Of a DNA stretch of 64,000 nucleotides, positions 1 through 7,483 are shown piece after piece; the stretch's first letter is position 1; every line of letters begins with the position of its first letter. The notes under the pieces are model-generated. The model was not told the DNA's origin, ran no database searches, and saw only the letters and a program-made list of their open reading frames with translations. The stretch comes from an uncultured Lachnospiraceae bacterium. Lineage in GTDB: Bacteria; Bacillota; Clostridia; Lachnospirales; Lachnospiraceae. The translations under genes were made by a program, and so were the position numbers. The stretch is taken from the NCBI GenBank assembly GCA_910579615.1, contig CAJTUA010000015.1, positions 50,540 to 114,539 on the forward strand, read 5' to 3'.

Positions 1-571
1 TGGTATTGCCCCAGATATCAAGCGCCCCGGCAGTCATTTCGCCGCAGGAGGTAAATTCCACACAATAGCCCTGCATCAGAAGCTGCTCCGGGTAAAGGTC
101 CGCTTCCAACAGGCGCAGCACCCTGCCATACTGTATCCTGCGCTCATCGATATCCTCGACAAAAAGGGCGGTTGAGCTGTGTAACTTTTGCTCCAGCAGC
201 TCCAGGTTTTTCTGATAGTCCTCCTCGTCAAACGCACTGAAATCCTCGTGCTGTACAATCAATCTCTGGATGCTGCAGAGGAATCCCACCATCTGCAGCT
301 CTAGCAGGTCCGCAAGCAGAATATAGTCCTTGTTTTTCTTTGCCTCCACAATGCCGGAAAACATCTCCGTCACCGATTCCACGGACACATTTTTAAAATA
401 TTCTTTTTCCGAGAGCACCGCGTCCGTCACCAGGCGTATCCCCTCCGCCGTGTCCGCCACAAGTGCCAGGGCTTTCTCATAATCAAATTCCCGGAAATAA
501 AGAAGTGCCTGGTTCAATGCCGCCAAAAGTTCTTTATTCTGCTGAAAAATTTCCATTATATGCTCCGTCAT
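1..571 (-). CDS. Unknown protein, C-terminus cut by window edge
   Basis: An open frame runs from an ATG at 571 off the left edge with no stop (about 190 codons seen). The predicted protein starts MTEHIMEIFQQNKELL, is acidic and helix-rich, and has no membrane segment, signal peptide or motif I recognise. It lies 33 bases downstream of the glycosyltransferase stop on the same strand, so the two are probably co-transcribed. In-frame alternatives are a GTG at about 583 and a second ATG at 556; no strong ribosome site separates them. In related bacteria glycosyltransferases like the neighbour sit with flagellin or surface-glycan genes, but nothing in this protein proves such a role. Confidence 0.6.
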   Translation of the reverse strand, partial: MTEHIMEIFQQNKELLAALNQALLYFREFDYEKALALVADTAEGIRLVTDAVLSEKEYFKNVSVESVTEMFSGIVEAKKNKDYILLADLLELQMVGFLCSIQRLIVQHEDFSAFDEEDYQKNLELLEQKLHSSTALFVEDIDERRIQYGRVLRLLEADLYPEQLLMQGYCVEFTSCGEMTAGALDIWGNT

Positions 572-604
572 ATCCTTGTCCACATCCTTGTCCGCATTCC
601 CTGT

Positions 605-1627
605 TTATTTTGCTGCTTTTATAAACTCTTCCAGAATATCGCGGTATTGCGATGCCAGCTCCTCCTGCCCCAAACGCTTGTAGCTTTCTGCCAGGCGTGC
701 CGCCGGAAGGCTGCCCGCCATTTTCAGGTTCAGCTCCGCCCCCGCTTCATATATCGCATTATAATACCAAAGTACCGCTTCGTAAAGGTCATTCCTGTCA
801 AAATAATATTCTCCAAGCTCATAGCAGACCTCCGAACAAGCCTCCCCCATTGCCATATTTTTCACCGCATATTTAAAAAAGAGCCCGGTATCACCGTTTA
901 AGCGCGCGGCGCGAACCAGCACACACATTGCCTGCCGGAGCAGCTTTTCATCCGCTGTATGTGCACATTGTTCCTCAAAAAATGGAACACTGCGCCAAAG
1001 CGCCTCCTTGCTGCCCGCAATCATCAGCTCCCTCGCATACATCTGCGCCAGATGCCCAGACAGCCCCCCATCCCTGCGGATTGCCTTTTCAAAGCCCGCA
1101 AAATCCCTGTCCGCATGGTTCGAAAGCGGCATATGTTTGATACGGATATCCGTATCAAGGATGACCGGCTCCAGACGCACGGTTTCATGCAAAGGGTCCT
1201 GCCAGTAAAATCCGCGCAGCCTCCGGTAAAGCTTCGGGCGCAGTTCCTCATCAAAATTGTAGGTGGTATTATACTGCAGTTGATTGGTGTAGAGCATCTG
1301 CACAATCTCGATGCGCGTGTCAAGCCCTGCCTTCAGCCCCAAAAATTTCTGCCGTTCCCCCTCCTCCAAAACCTCATCCGCATCCGCCACATAAATATAG
1401 TCCATCTTCGCTTTGGAAAATGAAAAATTACGCGCGGCGGCAAAATCATCCACCCACGCAAAATCATAGATGCCGTCGGTATACGCCGCCGCAATTTCCT
1501 TTGTCCGGTCGTCCGAACCAGTGTCCACGATGACAAACTCATCCGCAATCCCCAAAAGGCTATCCAGGCAGCGGGCCAATACCTTCTCTTCGTTTTTGAC
1601 AATCATACATACGCTGATGGTTATCAT
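605..1627 (-). CDS. Family 2 glycosyltransferase with C-terminal helical repeats
   Basis: A cytoplasmic GT-A glycosyltransferase of about 340 residues. The N-terminus carries the family-2 pattern: MIVKNEE near residues 8-14, VDTGSDDRT near 34-42 for nucleotide binding, and ADADE near 81-85 as the DxD metal site. The C-terminal half is helical with TPR-like spacing (ELGEYYFDRNDLYEAVLWY), as in SunS/TibC-type enzymes that glycosylate peptides or surface proteins. I start at the ATG at 1627 because GAGGGAAGA precedes it at good spacing; the longer open frame upstream has low-complexity, non-homologous sequence. Acceptor and donor sugar cannot be read from the sequence. Confidence 0.85.
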   Translation of the reverse strand: MITISVCMIVKNEEKVLARCLDSLLGIADEFVIVDTGSDDRTKEIAAAYTDGIYDFAWVDDFAAARNFSFSKAKMDYIYVADADEVLEEGERQKFLGLKAGLDTRIEIVQMLYTNQLQYNTTYNFDEELRPKLYRRLRGFYWQDPLHETVRLEPVILDTDIRIKHMPLSNHADRDFAGFEKAIRRDGGLSGHLAQMYARELMIAGSKEALWRSVPFFEEQCAHTADEKLLRQAMCVLVRAARLNGDTGLFFKYAVKNMAMGEACSEVCYELGEYYFDRNDLYEAVLWYYNAIYEAGAELNLKMAGSLPAARLAESYKRLGQEELASQYRDILEEFIKAAK

Positions 1628-1717
1628 TTCTTCCCTCATTCCAACAATGATTTTCCCTGTGCTTACAGGCACATTCTTCTTCCCCACAGAACATTTCTTC
1701 TTCCGGCACAAAGCATA

Positions 1718-1747
1718 TGCCGGGAGAAGACAGCTCCTCCCCCGGCA
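1718..1747 (-). terminator. GC-rich hairpin after the 1784-3262 gene
   Basis: A 13-pair stem (TGCCGGG arms, two wobble pairs) lies 37 bases after the stop of the upstream minus-strand gene. There is no clean U-run, so termination strength is doubtful. Related TGCCGGGA copies occur on both sides of it. Confidence 0.3.
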
Positions 1748-1783
1748 TTGATGCACTTTCTCCCGGCAACCTACGCGCCGGAA

Positions 1784-3262
1784 TTAGTATGTTGTATATG
1801 GAATTTCCTCGTCAACCGCATACTCGTAAGCATACGAATTTTTCTTGACCTTTAACTTTAACGACGCGCTGCAGTCATCAAATGCACCGCTGCCGATATC
1901 CTCAACCGACTTCGGAATCGTAACGCTGCTCAGCTTTGTGCAGCCGGAAAATGAGCTTCCCAGGTAAGTCAGGGTGCCAGGCAGCGTAATGCTTGTCAGC
2001 GAAACACAGTTTTCAAATGCGCCATCCTCAATCGTTTCAAGACCGGACGCAAACGTAACCTTCGCAAGCGACTCACAATCCAGGAACGCGTATCCGTTGA
2101 TGGTATCAAGCGACTTCGGGAAAGTCAGGGAAGTCAGGGAAGTGCAGCCCTCAAAGGCATTGTCATCAATCAGCTTCAGACCCTCGGCAAACGTAACCGT
2201 CTTCAGCGCGGTACATCCGATAAAGGTGGAATCCGGCAGTTCCTCAACACCAGCCGGAATTGTGATGGATGCTAACTTCTCGCATCCTTCAAACATATTA
2301 GTACCCATTTCCTTTAATTTTTCCGGGAGCGTCAGCTTTGTCAGGGAAGTGCAGTATTCAAACGCATTATCACCAATCTCTGTCACACCGGACGGAATCG
2401 TGATGGAGGTCAGCGACTCACAGGAACCGAAAGCACTGTCGCCGATTCTTGTAATGGTGGACGGCATCTTAACGGTCTTCAAATCATACAGCGCCTCGAA
2501 CGCGCCGTCATCAATGGCAGCAACGGTATACTTTCCAATCTTATTCGGAATGGTCACCGAAGTCACCGCCGAATCATAAACCTCTGTAATCACTGCCTTG
2601 CCATCCACCACATCATAGCCAAAAAGTTCATGCTCCGGCAAATCCTCCGTGCTTGACACAGGAACCGGGGTCGGTGTCGGTGTCGGTGCCGCTTTTACCG
2701 TAATCGTGACCGAATGCGATTTTTTGCTGACCGTATCTTTAAAGGTTACCTTCACGGTTCCCGCCTTCAATGCCGTCAGCACGCGTGTCTTTGTGTTCAG
2801 GCTCGCAACACTTTTGTCAGAAACTGACCATGCTATTTTGGTCTGCTTTAAGCCATACGTTTTCCCCGCCAATGTCTGGGTATCCCCTACATTCATCGTT
2901 GTTGCCGCCGTGGTAATCTTAACATACGGATTCATCACAGTAACCGCGATTTTGCTCGTATAGGTTTTCTTTGACTGGGTAATCGTTACTGTAATGGTAG
3001 CTTTTCCCTTTGCCACCGGCTTAATCACGCCGGTTGTCGCGGTCACGGTCGCAACCTTTTTATCGGAAGAAACACATTTTATGGTAGCATTTGCCGCAAG
3101 ATTTTTAAATTGAATCTTATAATTATCTCCTCCGACATAAAGTGTTTTTTTCGTCACGGTCGTTGTCGGCGTTGCTGTCGCTGCCTCCACGGCCGCAAAT
3201 GGCTGTGCAACCATGACAACCGTTAATAGCAACACAAAAAAGAGTTTGAGTTTGTTTTTCAT
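1784..3262 (-). CDS. BspA-like secreted surface protein: two Ig-like domains plus leucine-rich repeats
   Basis: About 492 residues, exported. A signal peptide spans roughly residues 1-27 (MKNK, then a hydrophobic stretch, AVEA). Two bacterial Ig-like (Big_2) domains follow at about 34-110 and 113-192, with the typical KKVATV and KSVASL motifs. A TPTPTPVPV linker leads to about ten LRR_5 repeats of the form IGDSAFGSCESLTSITIP. BspA/Treponema-type LRR proteins bind host or bacterial surfaces. No LPXTG or other anchor is visible at the C-terminus. I prefer the ATG at 3262 (9 bases after AAGGAG) over the ATG at 3268 (3 bases). It lies next to a second LRR_5 lipoprotein, so the two probably form a surface pair. 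Confidence 0.85.
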   Translation of the reverse strand: MKNKLKLFFVLLLTVVMVAQPFAAVEAATATPTTTVTKKTLYVGGDNYKIQFKNLAANATIKCVSSDKKVATVTATTGVIKPVAKGKATITVTITQSKKTYTSKIAVTVMNPYVKITTAATTMNVGDTQTLAGKTYGLKQTKIAWSVSDKSVASLNTKTRVLTALKAGTVKVTFKDTVSKKSHSVTITVKAAPTPTPTPVPVSSTEDLPEHELFGYDVVDGKAVITEVYDSAVTSVTIPNKIGKYTVAAIDDGAFEALYDLKTVKMPSTITRIGDSAFGSCESLTSITIPSGVTEIGDNAFEYCTSLTKLTLPEKLKEMGTNMFEGCEKLASITIPAGVEELPDSTFIGCTALKTVTFAEGLKLIDDNAFEGCTSLTSLTFPKSLDTINGYAFLDCESLAKVTFASGLETIEDGAFENCVSLTSITLPGTLTYLGSSFSGCTKLSSVTIPKSVEDIGSGAFDDCSASLKLKVKKNSYAYEYAVDEEIPYTTY

Positions 3263-3399
3263 TTCCATTGTCTCCTTTCTTATTTGGAATTCTTTTTAAG
3301 CTGCGCATTTTCCGTTTTCGTTTCCATTCCCGAAACGGACAGGGAATTTTTATCCGCGCCGCCCCTGAAAAATGCCTCCGGGACACGGGCTTATGCTGT

Positions 3400-4491
3400 T
3401 CACTGCAATACTGCAAATTCCACGCCAACATAATCGAAGGCATCCATATAATACTCCTGCACGGCCTGCGATGTATAAATCGTCGTCAGGTTATCGCAAA
3501 AATCAAAGATGTCTTCCCCGAGCGATACCTTCTTGTCCGGGAATGTGATGTTCTCCAGCCCGGAATTGTAAAATGCGCGCTCCCCGATAAAGACAAGGCT
3601 CTCCGGCAGCACAAGCGATGTCAGGGACTCACACGCCCAGAACACCTCTTTCTCAATCACCGAAAGCCCCTCGGCAAGCTCCACCTTCTCAAGCTGCTCA
3701 CAGTTTGTAAACAGCCCGTATGGCAGCGCCTCGACCGATGGCGGGATGCTGATGCCCACAAGGGATTCGCAGTCAAAAAACATATTGTCCCCAAGCACGG
3801 ACAATGTGGACGGCAGGGTAATCTCCCTCAGGGAAACGCAGCTGCAAAACGCCTCCTCGCCGATGGTTTCCAGACCTTCCGGCAGGTGAATCTCTTCCAG
3901 TATGTCGCACGCCTCAAACGCATGTTCCCTGATTTCTTTTAACCCTGTCCCGAATACCACCTCTGTCAGGTCGGAGCAGCCGCAGAAAGCGTTTGCCCCC
4001 AATACCTCAACATTGTTTCCAAGAACCACCTTCGTCAGACCATAAAAATAGGAAAACGCATCCTCCCCAATACTCGTCACACGGTAGTCCTTCCCCTCAT
4101 ATGTAATGGTATCCGGCACAACCAGCTCCGTCATCTCAATGTCATAATAATCCGGAATTCGCACGGTCTCCCCGTCAATCATCTCATAATAAATCCCCTG
4201 ATACATCAGGTAACTTCCCTGCGAATCTTTTACAACCATGTATTTTGCCCGTTCCTCATCTGTCTGCTCTCCTGGCTCCGTCGCATCCGGTTCACTATCC
4301 TGCTCCGGCTTTTGCTCCGGTGTCGGATTTCCCAGTTCCGGCGGCGGGGTCGGCATCTCTGGTGCCAATGTCACATCGGACGGTGGTGTTGTAGGCATCT
4401 CTCCTCCTTGTTCTTTGCCACACGCTGTAAACAGCATACAAGCCGCAGTCACAGCCGCTGCCTCCGCGCACAGCCTCTGATATTTCTTCAT
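3400..4491 (-). CDS. LRR_5 (BspA-like) lipoprotein
   Basis: About 363 residues. A lipoprotein signal ends in LFTAC with Cys near residue 24, so it is predicted to be lipid-anchored outside the membrane. A Pro/Glu-rich linker (TPPPELGNPTPEQKPEQ region) precedes seven to eight LRR_5 repeats of the form IGEEAFCSCVSLREITLP. The ATG at 4491 has GAGGG at good spacing; the 36 extra residues of the longer frame are not signal-like. It sits upstream of the other LRR_5 gene on the same strand with a gap of about 137 bases, so it could be co-transcribed. Adhesion or scaffold function is inferred from the family only. Confidence 0.85.
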   Translation of the reverse strand: MKKYQRLCAEAAAVTAACMLFTACGKEQGGEMPTTPPSDVTLAPEMPTPPPELGNPTPEQKPEQDSEPDATEPGEQTDEERAKYMVVKDSQGSYLMYQGIYYEMIDGETVRIPDYYDIEMTELVVPDTITYEGKDYRVTSIGEDAFSYFYGLTKVVLGNNVEVLGANAFCGCSDLTEVVFGTGLKEIREHAFEACDILEEIHLPEGLETIGEEAFCSCVSLREITLPSTLSVLGDNMFFDCESLVGISIPPSVEALPYGLFTNCEQLEKVELAEGLSVIEKEVFWACESLTSLVLPESLVFIGERAFYNSGLENITFPDKKVSLGEDIFDFCDNLTTIYTSQAVQEYYMDAFDYVGVEFAVLQ

Positions 4492-4767
4492 ATTTCCCTC
4501 GTTTCTGCGAAAAGAATCATAGCTTATAAAAAAGCATTTCTTTCCGTCTCTTTCTTTTCTTCTCTCAAAAACAATAACTCCTTTTTTTATATCGACCAAA
4601 AATTTTAATTTCTTTAGCCCCTTTTTCAGAATGCATTATTTTCCAATTATTTCTTTAAAATTCCTTTTATCTTCCCTTCTGCACCCATTGTATTATCTTT
4701 TTTTTGACGGAACAATACAGAAAAACAGATTTTGCGACAAATTAGCAGAAAATTTATATTTTTTTAT
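4492..4767. other. AT-rich intergenic region between divergent genes
   Basis: Divergent space between the LRR lipoprotein (minus) and the small HTH gene (plus). It is strongly AT-rich with long T tracts. Apart from the plus-strand promoter just to its right I see no gene or RNA. Confidence 0.5.
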
Positions 4768-4795
4768 TTGCATATTACAAATTTTGTGTTATAAT
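4768..4795 (+). promoter_or_regulatory. Promoter of the small HTH gene
   Basis: TTGCAT at 4768-4773 and a perfect TATAAT at 4790-4795 with a 16-base spacer. The predicted transcript starts about 40 bases before the GTG start of the HTH gene. Confidence 0.6.
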
Positions 4796-4841
4796 AAGTG
4801 TGCAACTCGTTGTTAAGTCTCAAAGTAAAAAGGTGAATGCT

Positions 4842-5051
4842 GTGGATTACAAGAAACGTATCCGCGACTTAAGGCTGGAAAACAATCTTACCCAGGAATC
4901 CGTGGCAAGAAATGTACTTAACATTTCTCAGACCATGTATGCTCGCTATGAGCGTGGTGCCAACGAAATGCCGATCAGACATCTTATTTCCTTAAGCAAG
5001 TATTATAAGGTATCGACGGATTACATACTGGCACTTACAAACGACCGGTAA
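4842..5051 (+). CDS. Small XRE/Cro-type helix-turn-helix DNA-binding protein
   Basis: 69 residues, essentially one HTH_3 domain: DYKKRIRDLRLENNLTQ, then the recognition helix region QTMYARYERG, ending YKVSTDYILALTN. It should bind DNA as a dimer. I choose the GTG at 4842 because AAAAGG lies 8 bases upstream and family members begin with DYKKRIRDLRE-like sequence; the ATG at 4800 would add 14 unconserved residues and lies about at the transcript start. It stands alone, so its targets are unknown. A hairpin terminator follows at 5086-5119. Confidence 0.8.
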   Translation: MDYKKRIRDLRLENNLTQESVARNVLNISQTMYARYERGANEMPIRHLISLSKYYKVSTDYILALTNDR

Positions 5052-5085
5052 TCTTTCCGCTTTTCATTGTCGCAACAAGGCAAAA

Positions 5086-5119
5086 AGGAGGACGGATGTC
5101 ATTTTGCATCCGTCCTCCT
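5086..5119. terminator. Bidirectional hairpin terminator between HTH gene and fruK
   Basis: A perfect 13-bp stem (AGGAGGACGGATG arms) with an 8-base loop. Read on the minus strand it sits 10 bases past the fruK stop and is followed by TTTTT, a classic intrinsic terminator. On the plus strand it follows the HTH gene with a poorer T-rich tail. Confidence 0.85.
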
Positions 5120-5129
5120 CTTCTGTCCT

Positions 5130-6044
5130 CTATTTTCCAAAAATTTCCACTTTTCCGGCAAGCTCCCGGATATGCTCCTCCTTTGCGAACTCTGTCTCCG
5201 AAGCGCTCGCGACCGCGGCAGCAATGCCAAGGCGAAGCGCTTCCCCGTAATCCTGGTTTTCAAGATAACCCGCAAGGAAACCTGCCACCATCGCATCCCC
5301 GCTCCCAACCACGCTCACAATTTCACCGTGAGGTGCCGTTCCAAAAAGCTCCTGCCCGTCCTGCGTCACAAGCACGACCCCGAAATCCGCTATCGGAACA
5401 AGCACATTGCAGGCACCTTGTCCGCGCAGCTCCTTCGCGTATGCGGTAACCGCATCCTTATCTTTGCTCATCCCGCCCATTTCCTCAATGTCATGGCGGC
5501 TTGGCTTAACCAGGAACGGATGGCACGGCAGTACCTTCTCCAGCCGGTTCTTCGTCGCACTCACAACAATCCGCACGCCTCTTCCCTTCATATAATTTGC
5601 AATTTCCGCGTACACCTCGTCTGGAAGCCCGCTTGGAACGCTGCCGGAGAGCACCAACATGTCGCCCTCCTCCAACATATCGAACCGCCAGTAAAGCGCT
5701 GCCATCTCTTCCTTGCCCACATACGGTCCCCGCCCGTTAATCCCGGTCTCCTCCCCGTGGTGTATTTTCATGTTGATGCGCGAAAATCCCTGCCCTGCAT
5801 GAATAAAATCCGCACGCACACCCCGTTCTTTCACAAGGCGGACGATTTCCTCCCCGGTAAAGCCCGCCACAACACCAAGCGCCGTCGTCGGAACCCCGAG
5901 ATTATGCAGCTCCAACGATACATTGATACCTTTGCCGCCCGGAAGCATAACTTCTTCTTGCGTCCGGTTCACAAATCCAGTCTTTAAACCGCCCATCTTC
6001 ACATTGTAGTCGAGGGATGGGTTTAAGGTTACTGTGTAAATCAT
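5130..6044 (-). CDS. fruK: 1-phosphofructokinase (PfkB family)
   Basis: 304 residues. Phosphorylates fructose-1-phosphate to fructose-1,6-bisphosphate with ATP in the cytoplasm. It begins MIYTVTLNPSLDYNV, carries the substrate motif GGKGINVS near 38-45, and has the C-terminal anion-hole/catalytic signature VVGSGDAMVAGF whose Asp is the catalytic base. Length and motifs fit FruK; tagatose-6-phosphate kinase (LacC) is the nearest alternative. The ATG at 6044 has GGGGTGATTCC upstream. Unusually, no fructose PTS gene (fruA) or DeoR regulator (fruR) adjoins it. The promoter region contains three 13-bp direct repeats. Confidence 0.85.
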   Translation of the reverse strand: MIYTVTLNPSLDYNVKMGGLKTGFVNRTQEEVMLPGGKGINVSLELHNLGVPTTALGVVAGFTGEEIVRLVKERGVRADFIHAGQGFSRINMKIHHGEETGINGRGPYVGKEEMAALYWRFDMLEEGDMLVLSGSVPSGLPDEVYAEIANYMKGRGVRIVVSATKNRLEKVLPCHPFLVKPSRHDIEEMGGMSKDKDAVTAYAKELRGQGACNVLVPIADFGVVLVTQDGQELFGTAPHGEIVSVVGSGDAMVAGFLAGYLENQDYGEALRLGIAAAVASASETEFAKEEHIRELAGKVEIFGK

Positions 6045-6067
6045 TAGGAATCACCCCGCCTTTCTTT

Positions 6068-6106
6068 ACAAACTAATTATACAAACTAATTATATAAACT
6101 AATTAT
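6068..6106 (-). repeat. Three tandem 13-bp repeats in the fruK promoter region
   Basis: On the plus strand two identical units ACAAACTAATTAT (6068-6080, 6081-6093) and a one-base variant (6094-6106). On the fruK strand two of the unit junctions create TATAAT. They lie 24-62 bases before the fruK start, so they may be an iterated operator or stacked -10 elements. Confidence 0.75.
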
Positions 6107-6286
6107 AAATTTTTCCAGAGCCGCTGTCAATGCCACGTTTGTTCCCTGGTTGTATTATTTTGTAACAATTCAGCACTTCCCGCGTCACGTCTCCTCTTTC
6201 TATCTGTAAAATAATATTTTATAGAAACAAATCCGACCATTCTTCATGCTTTCCACCCTCTTTCACCTACCAAATTTTTTGCCACA

Positions 6287-6315
6287 TTGACAAATAGAAC
6301 CACCAAGAATATAAT
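6287..6315 (+). promoter_or_regulatory. Perfect consensus sigma-A promoter of the coiled-coil gene
   Basis: TTGACA at 6287-6292, 17-base spacer, TATAAT at 6310-6315. The transcript should start near 6322, only about 16 bases before the ATG at 6338. It also shows that the TTG at 6287 is not a start codon. Confidence 0.85.
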
Positions 6316-6337
6316 GATAAAAAGGGGGGAACTGCAC

Positions 6338-7282
6338 ATGGAGTACAACCAAAAAGAAGAGTGCCTGCAGCTTGAAAAACAGATTGACAGTGAGCCACAT
6401 CTGAGGGCTGAGCTTGCAAAATGGAATGCCTGTTATGAAGAAATACAGGAACAGCAAAGACAAATATACAACGCACGCAAAAAACTCCAAAAAGAAATCG
6501 AGAAATTAGAAAAACACAGCCTGAAATCTCTCGCTTACCATATCCTTTCCAAACACCAGAATGCACTTGACCGTCTGCACTCAGAAGATGACGGACTCAC
6601 CGCACAATACGAGGAGGCGTTAGCGCAGCAAAAAGAGCCAGAAGCACAAATCCATTTTTATGAAAACGAGCTTCTGAAAATAAAGGGTGCCAAACGGCGT
6701 CTCTCGCAGATGGAGGAAGAAGTAACTGCTGCCCGCATCAGCGCCGTGCGGGAAACGGACACGCAAGTGCGCGGGCTGGAAGAAGAAATTTCCAGCTTAC
6801 AGGATACGTCCAGGCAACTGCGCCATATATTACAGACCGCGCGCGGCGCACACGCAACGGCACATGAAATCTTAGACCTTATCGAAAACGCCGAGCAGAT
6901 TGGATGGCTTGACCTGTACGGCGGCAATCTCTTTACCGGGCTTGAAAAACACAAACAGTTAAACCGGGCACAAAACCTCTTAGACTCCCTTGCCGAACAG
7001 ACCAGGCTTTTTGAGGGAGAGCTTGCAAATATCCAGTTGCAGGAAGGATTTTCCATCCGCGTGGGCAGCTTTTTAAAATTCTCGGATTATGCTTTTGACG
7101 GGTTGATTGCGGACGCCCTGGTTTTGCGCCAAATCAAAAAAGCATATGAACCGCTCCGGCAGTTCTGCCGGCAGGTCGAAACGGTTATCTACCATGTGAA
7201 TGCCCAGCTGACCGCGGCCGAGGAAGAACGCGCCCGCAAGCAAGGGCGGCTGCAGCAAAAATTGTACCACGAAAATTATTGA
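6338..7282 (+). CDS. Cytoplasmic coiled-coil protein of unknown function
   Basis: 314 residues, no signal peptide or membrane segment. Almost the whole chain is charged heptad-like helix (KKLQKEIEKLEKHSLKSLA, RRLSQMEEEVTAAR, LEEEISSLQDTSRQLR), broken near residue 195 by IGWLDLYGGNLFTGL. This looks like a structural or membrane-associated coiled-coil protein. I do not recognise a named family. The ATG at 6338 has AAAGGGGGGA in front and a consensus promoter just before it, giving a strong, probably monocistronic transcription unit. Confidence 0.75.
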   Translation: MEYNQKEECLQLEKQIDSEPHLRAELAKWNACYEEIQEQQRQIYNARKKLQKEIEKLEKHSLKSLAYHILSKHQNALDRLHSEDDGLTAQYEEALAQQKEPEAQIHFYENELLKIKGAKRRLSQMEEEVTAARISAVRETDTQVRGLEEEISSLQDTSRQLRHILQTARGAHATAHEILDLIENAEQIGWLDLYGGNLFTGLEKHKQLNRAQNLLDSLAEQTRLFEGELANIQLQEGFSIRVGSFLKFSDYAFDGLIADALVLRQIKKAYEPLRQFCRQVETVIYHVNAQLTAAEEERARKQGRLQQKLYHENY

Positions 7283-7398
7283 TTTTGAATCAGGCGCACC
7301 CTGGTCCCCAATAAAAAATATTGCCTCCCCCTCCGCCCCACCCCAAAATCCCACAAAAAAATCCCCCTCCCCCACTGGTAAATCCAAAAACAGTATGC

Positions 7399-7448
7399 TA
7401 TAATACCTTTTGAACCCTCTGCTGCGCAGGGTTTGCAACATATGTTGC
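7399..7448 (+). promoter_or_regulatory. Likely -10 element, stem-loop and 14-bp palindrome before the M3 peptidase
   Basis: TATAAT at 7399-7404 has only a poor -35 (TGGTAA). Downstream, before the start codon, lie a 6-bp stem (AACCCT/AGGGTT) and the perfect palindrome GCAACATATGTTGC at 7435-7448, a plausible operator in the leader. Confidence 0.5.
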
Positions 7449-7483
7449 CTCAAACAAAATAAGCCGCAGCATGGAGGCGAATC

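Noticed and set aside
5067..5987. 306-codon plus-strand frame opposite fruK
   Set aside because: fruK on the minus strand has all family motifs; this frame has none and starts inside the terminator region.
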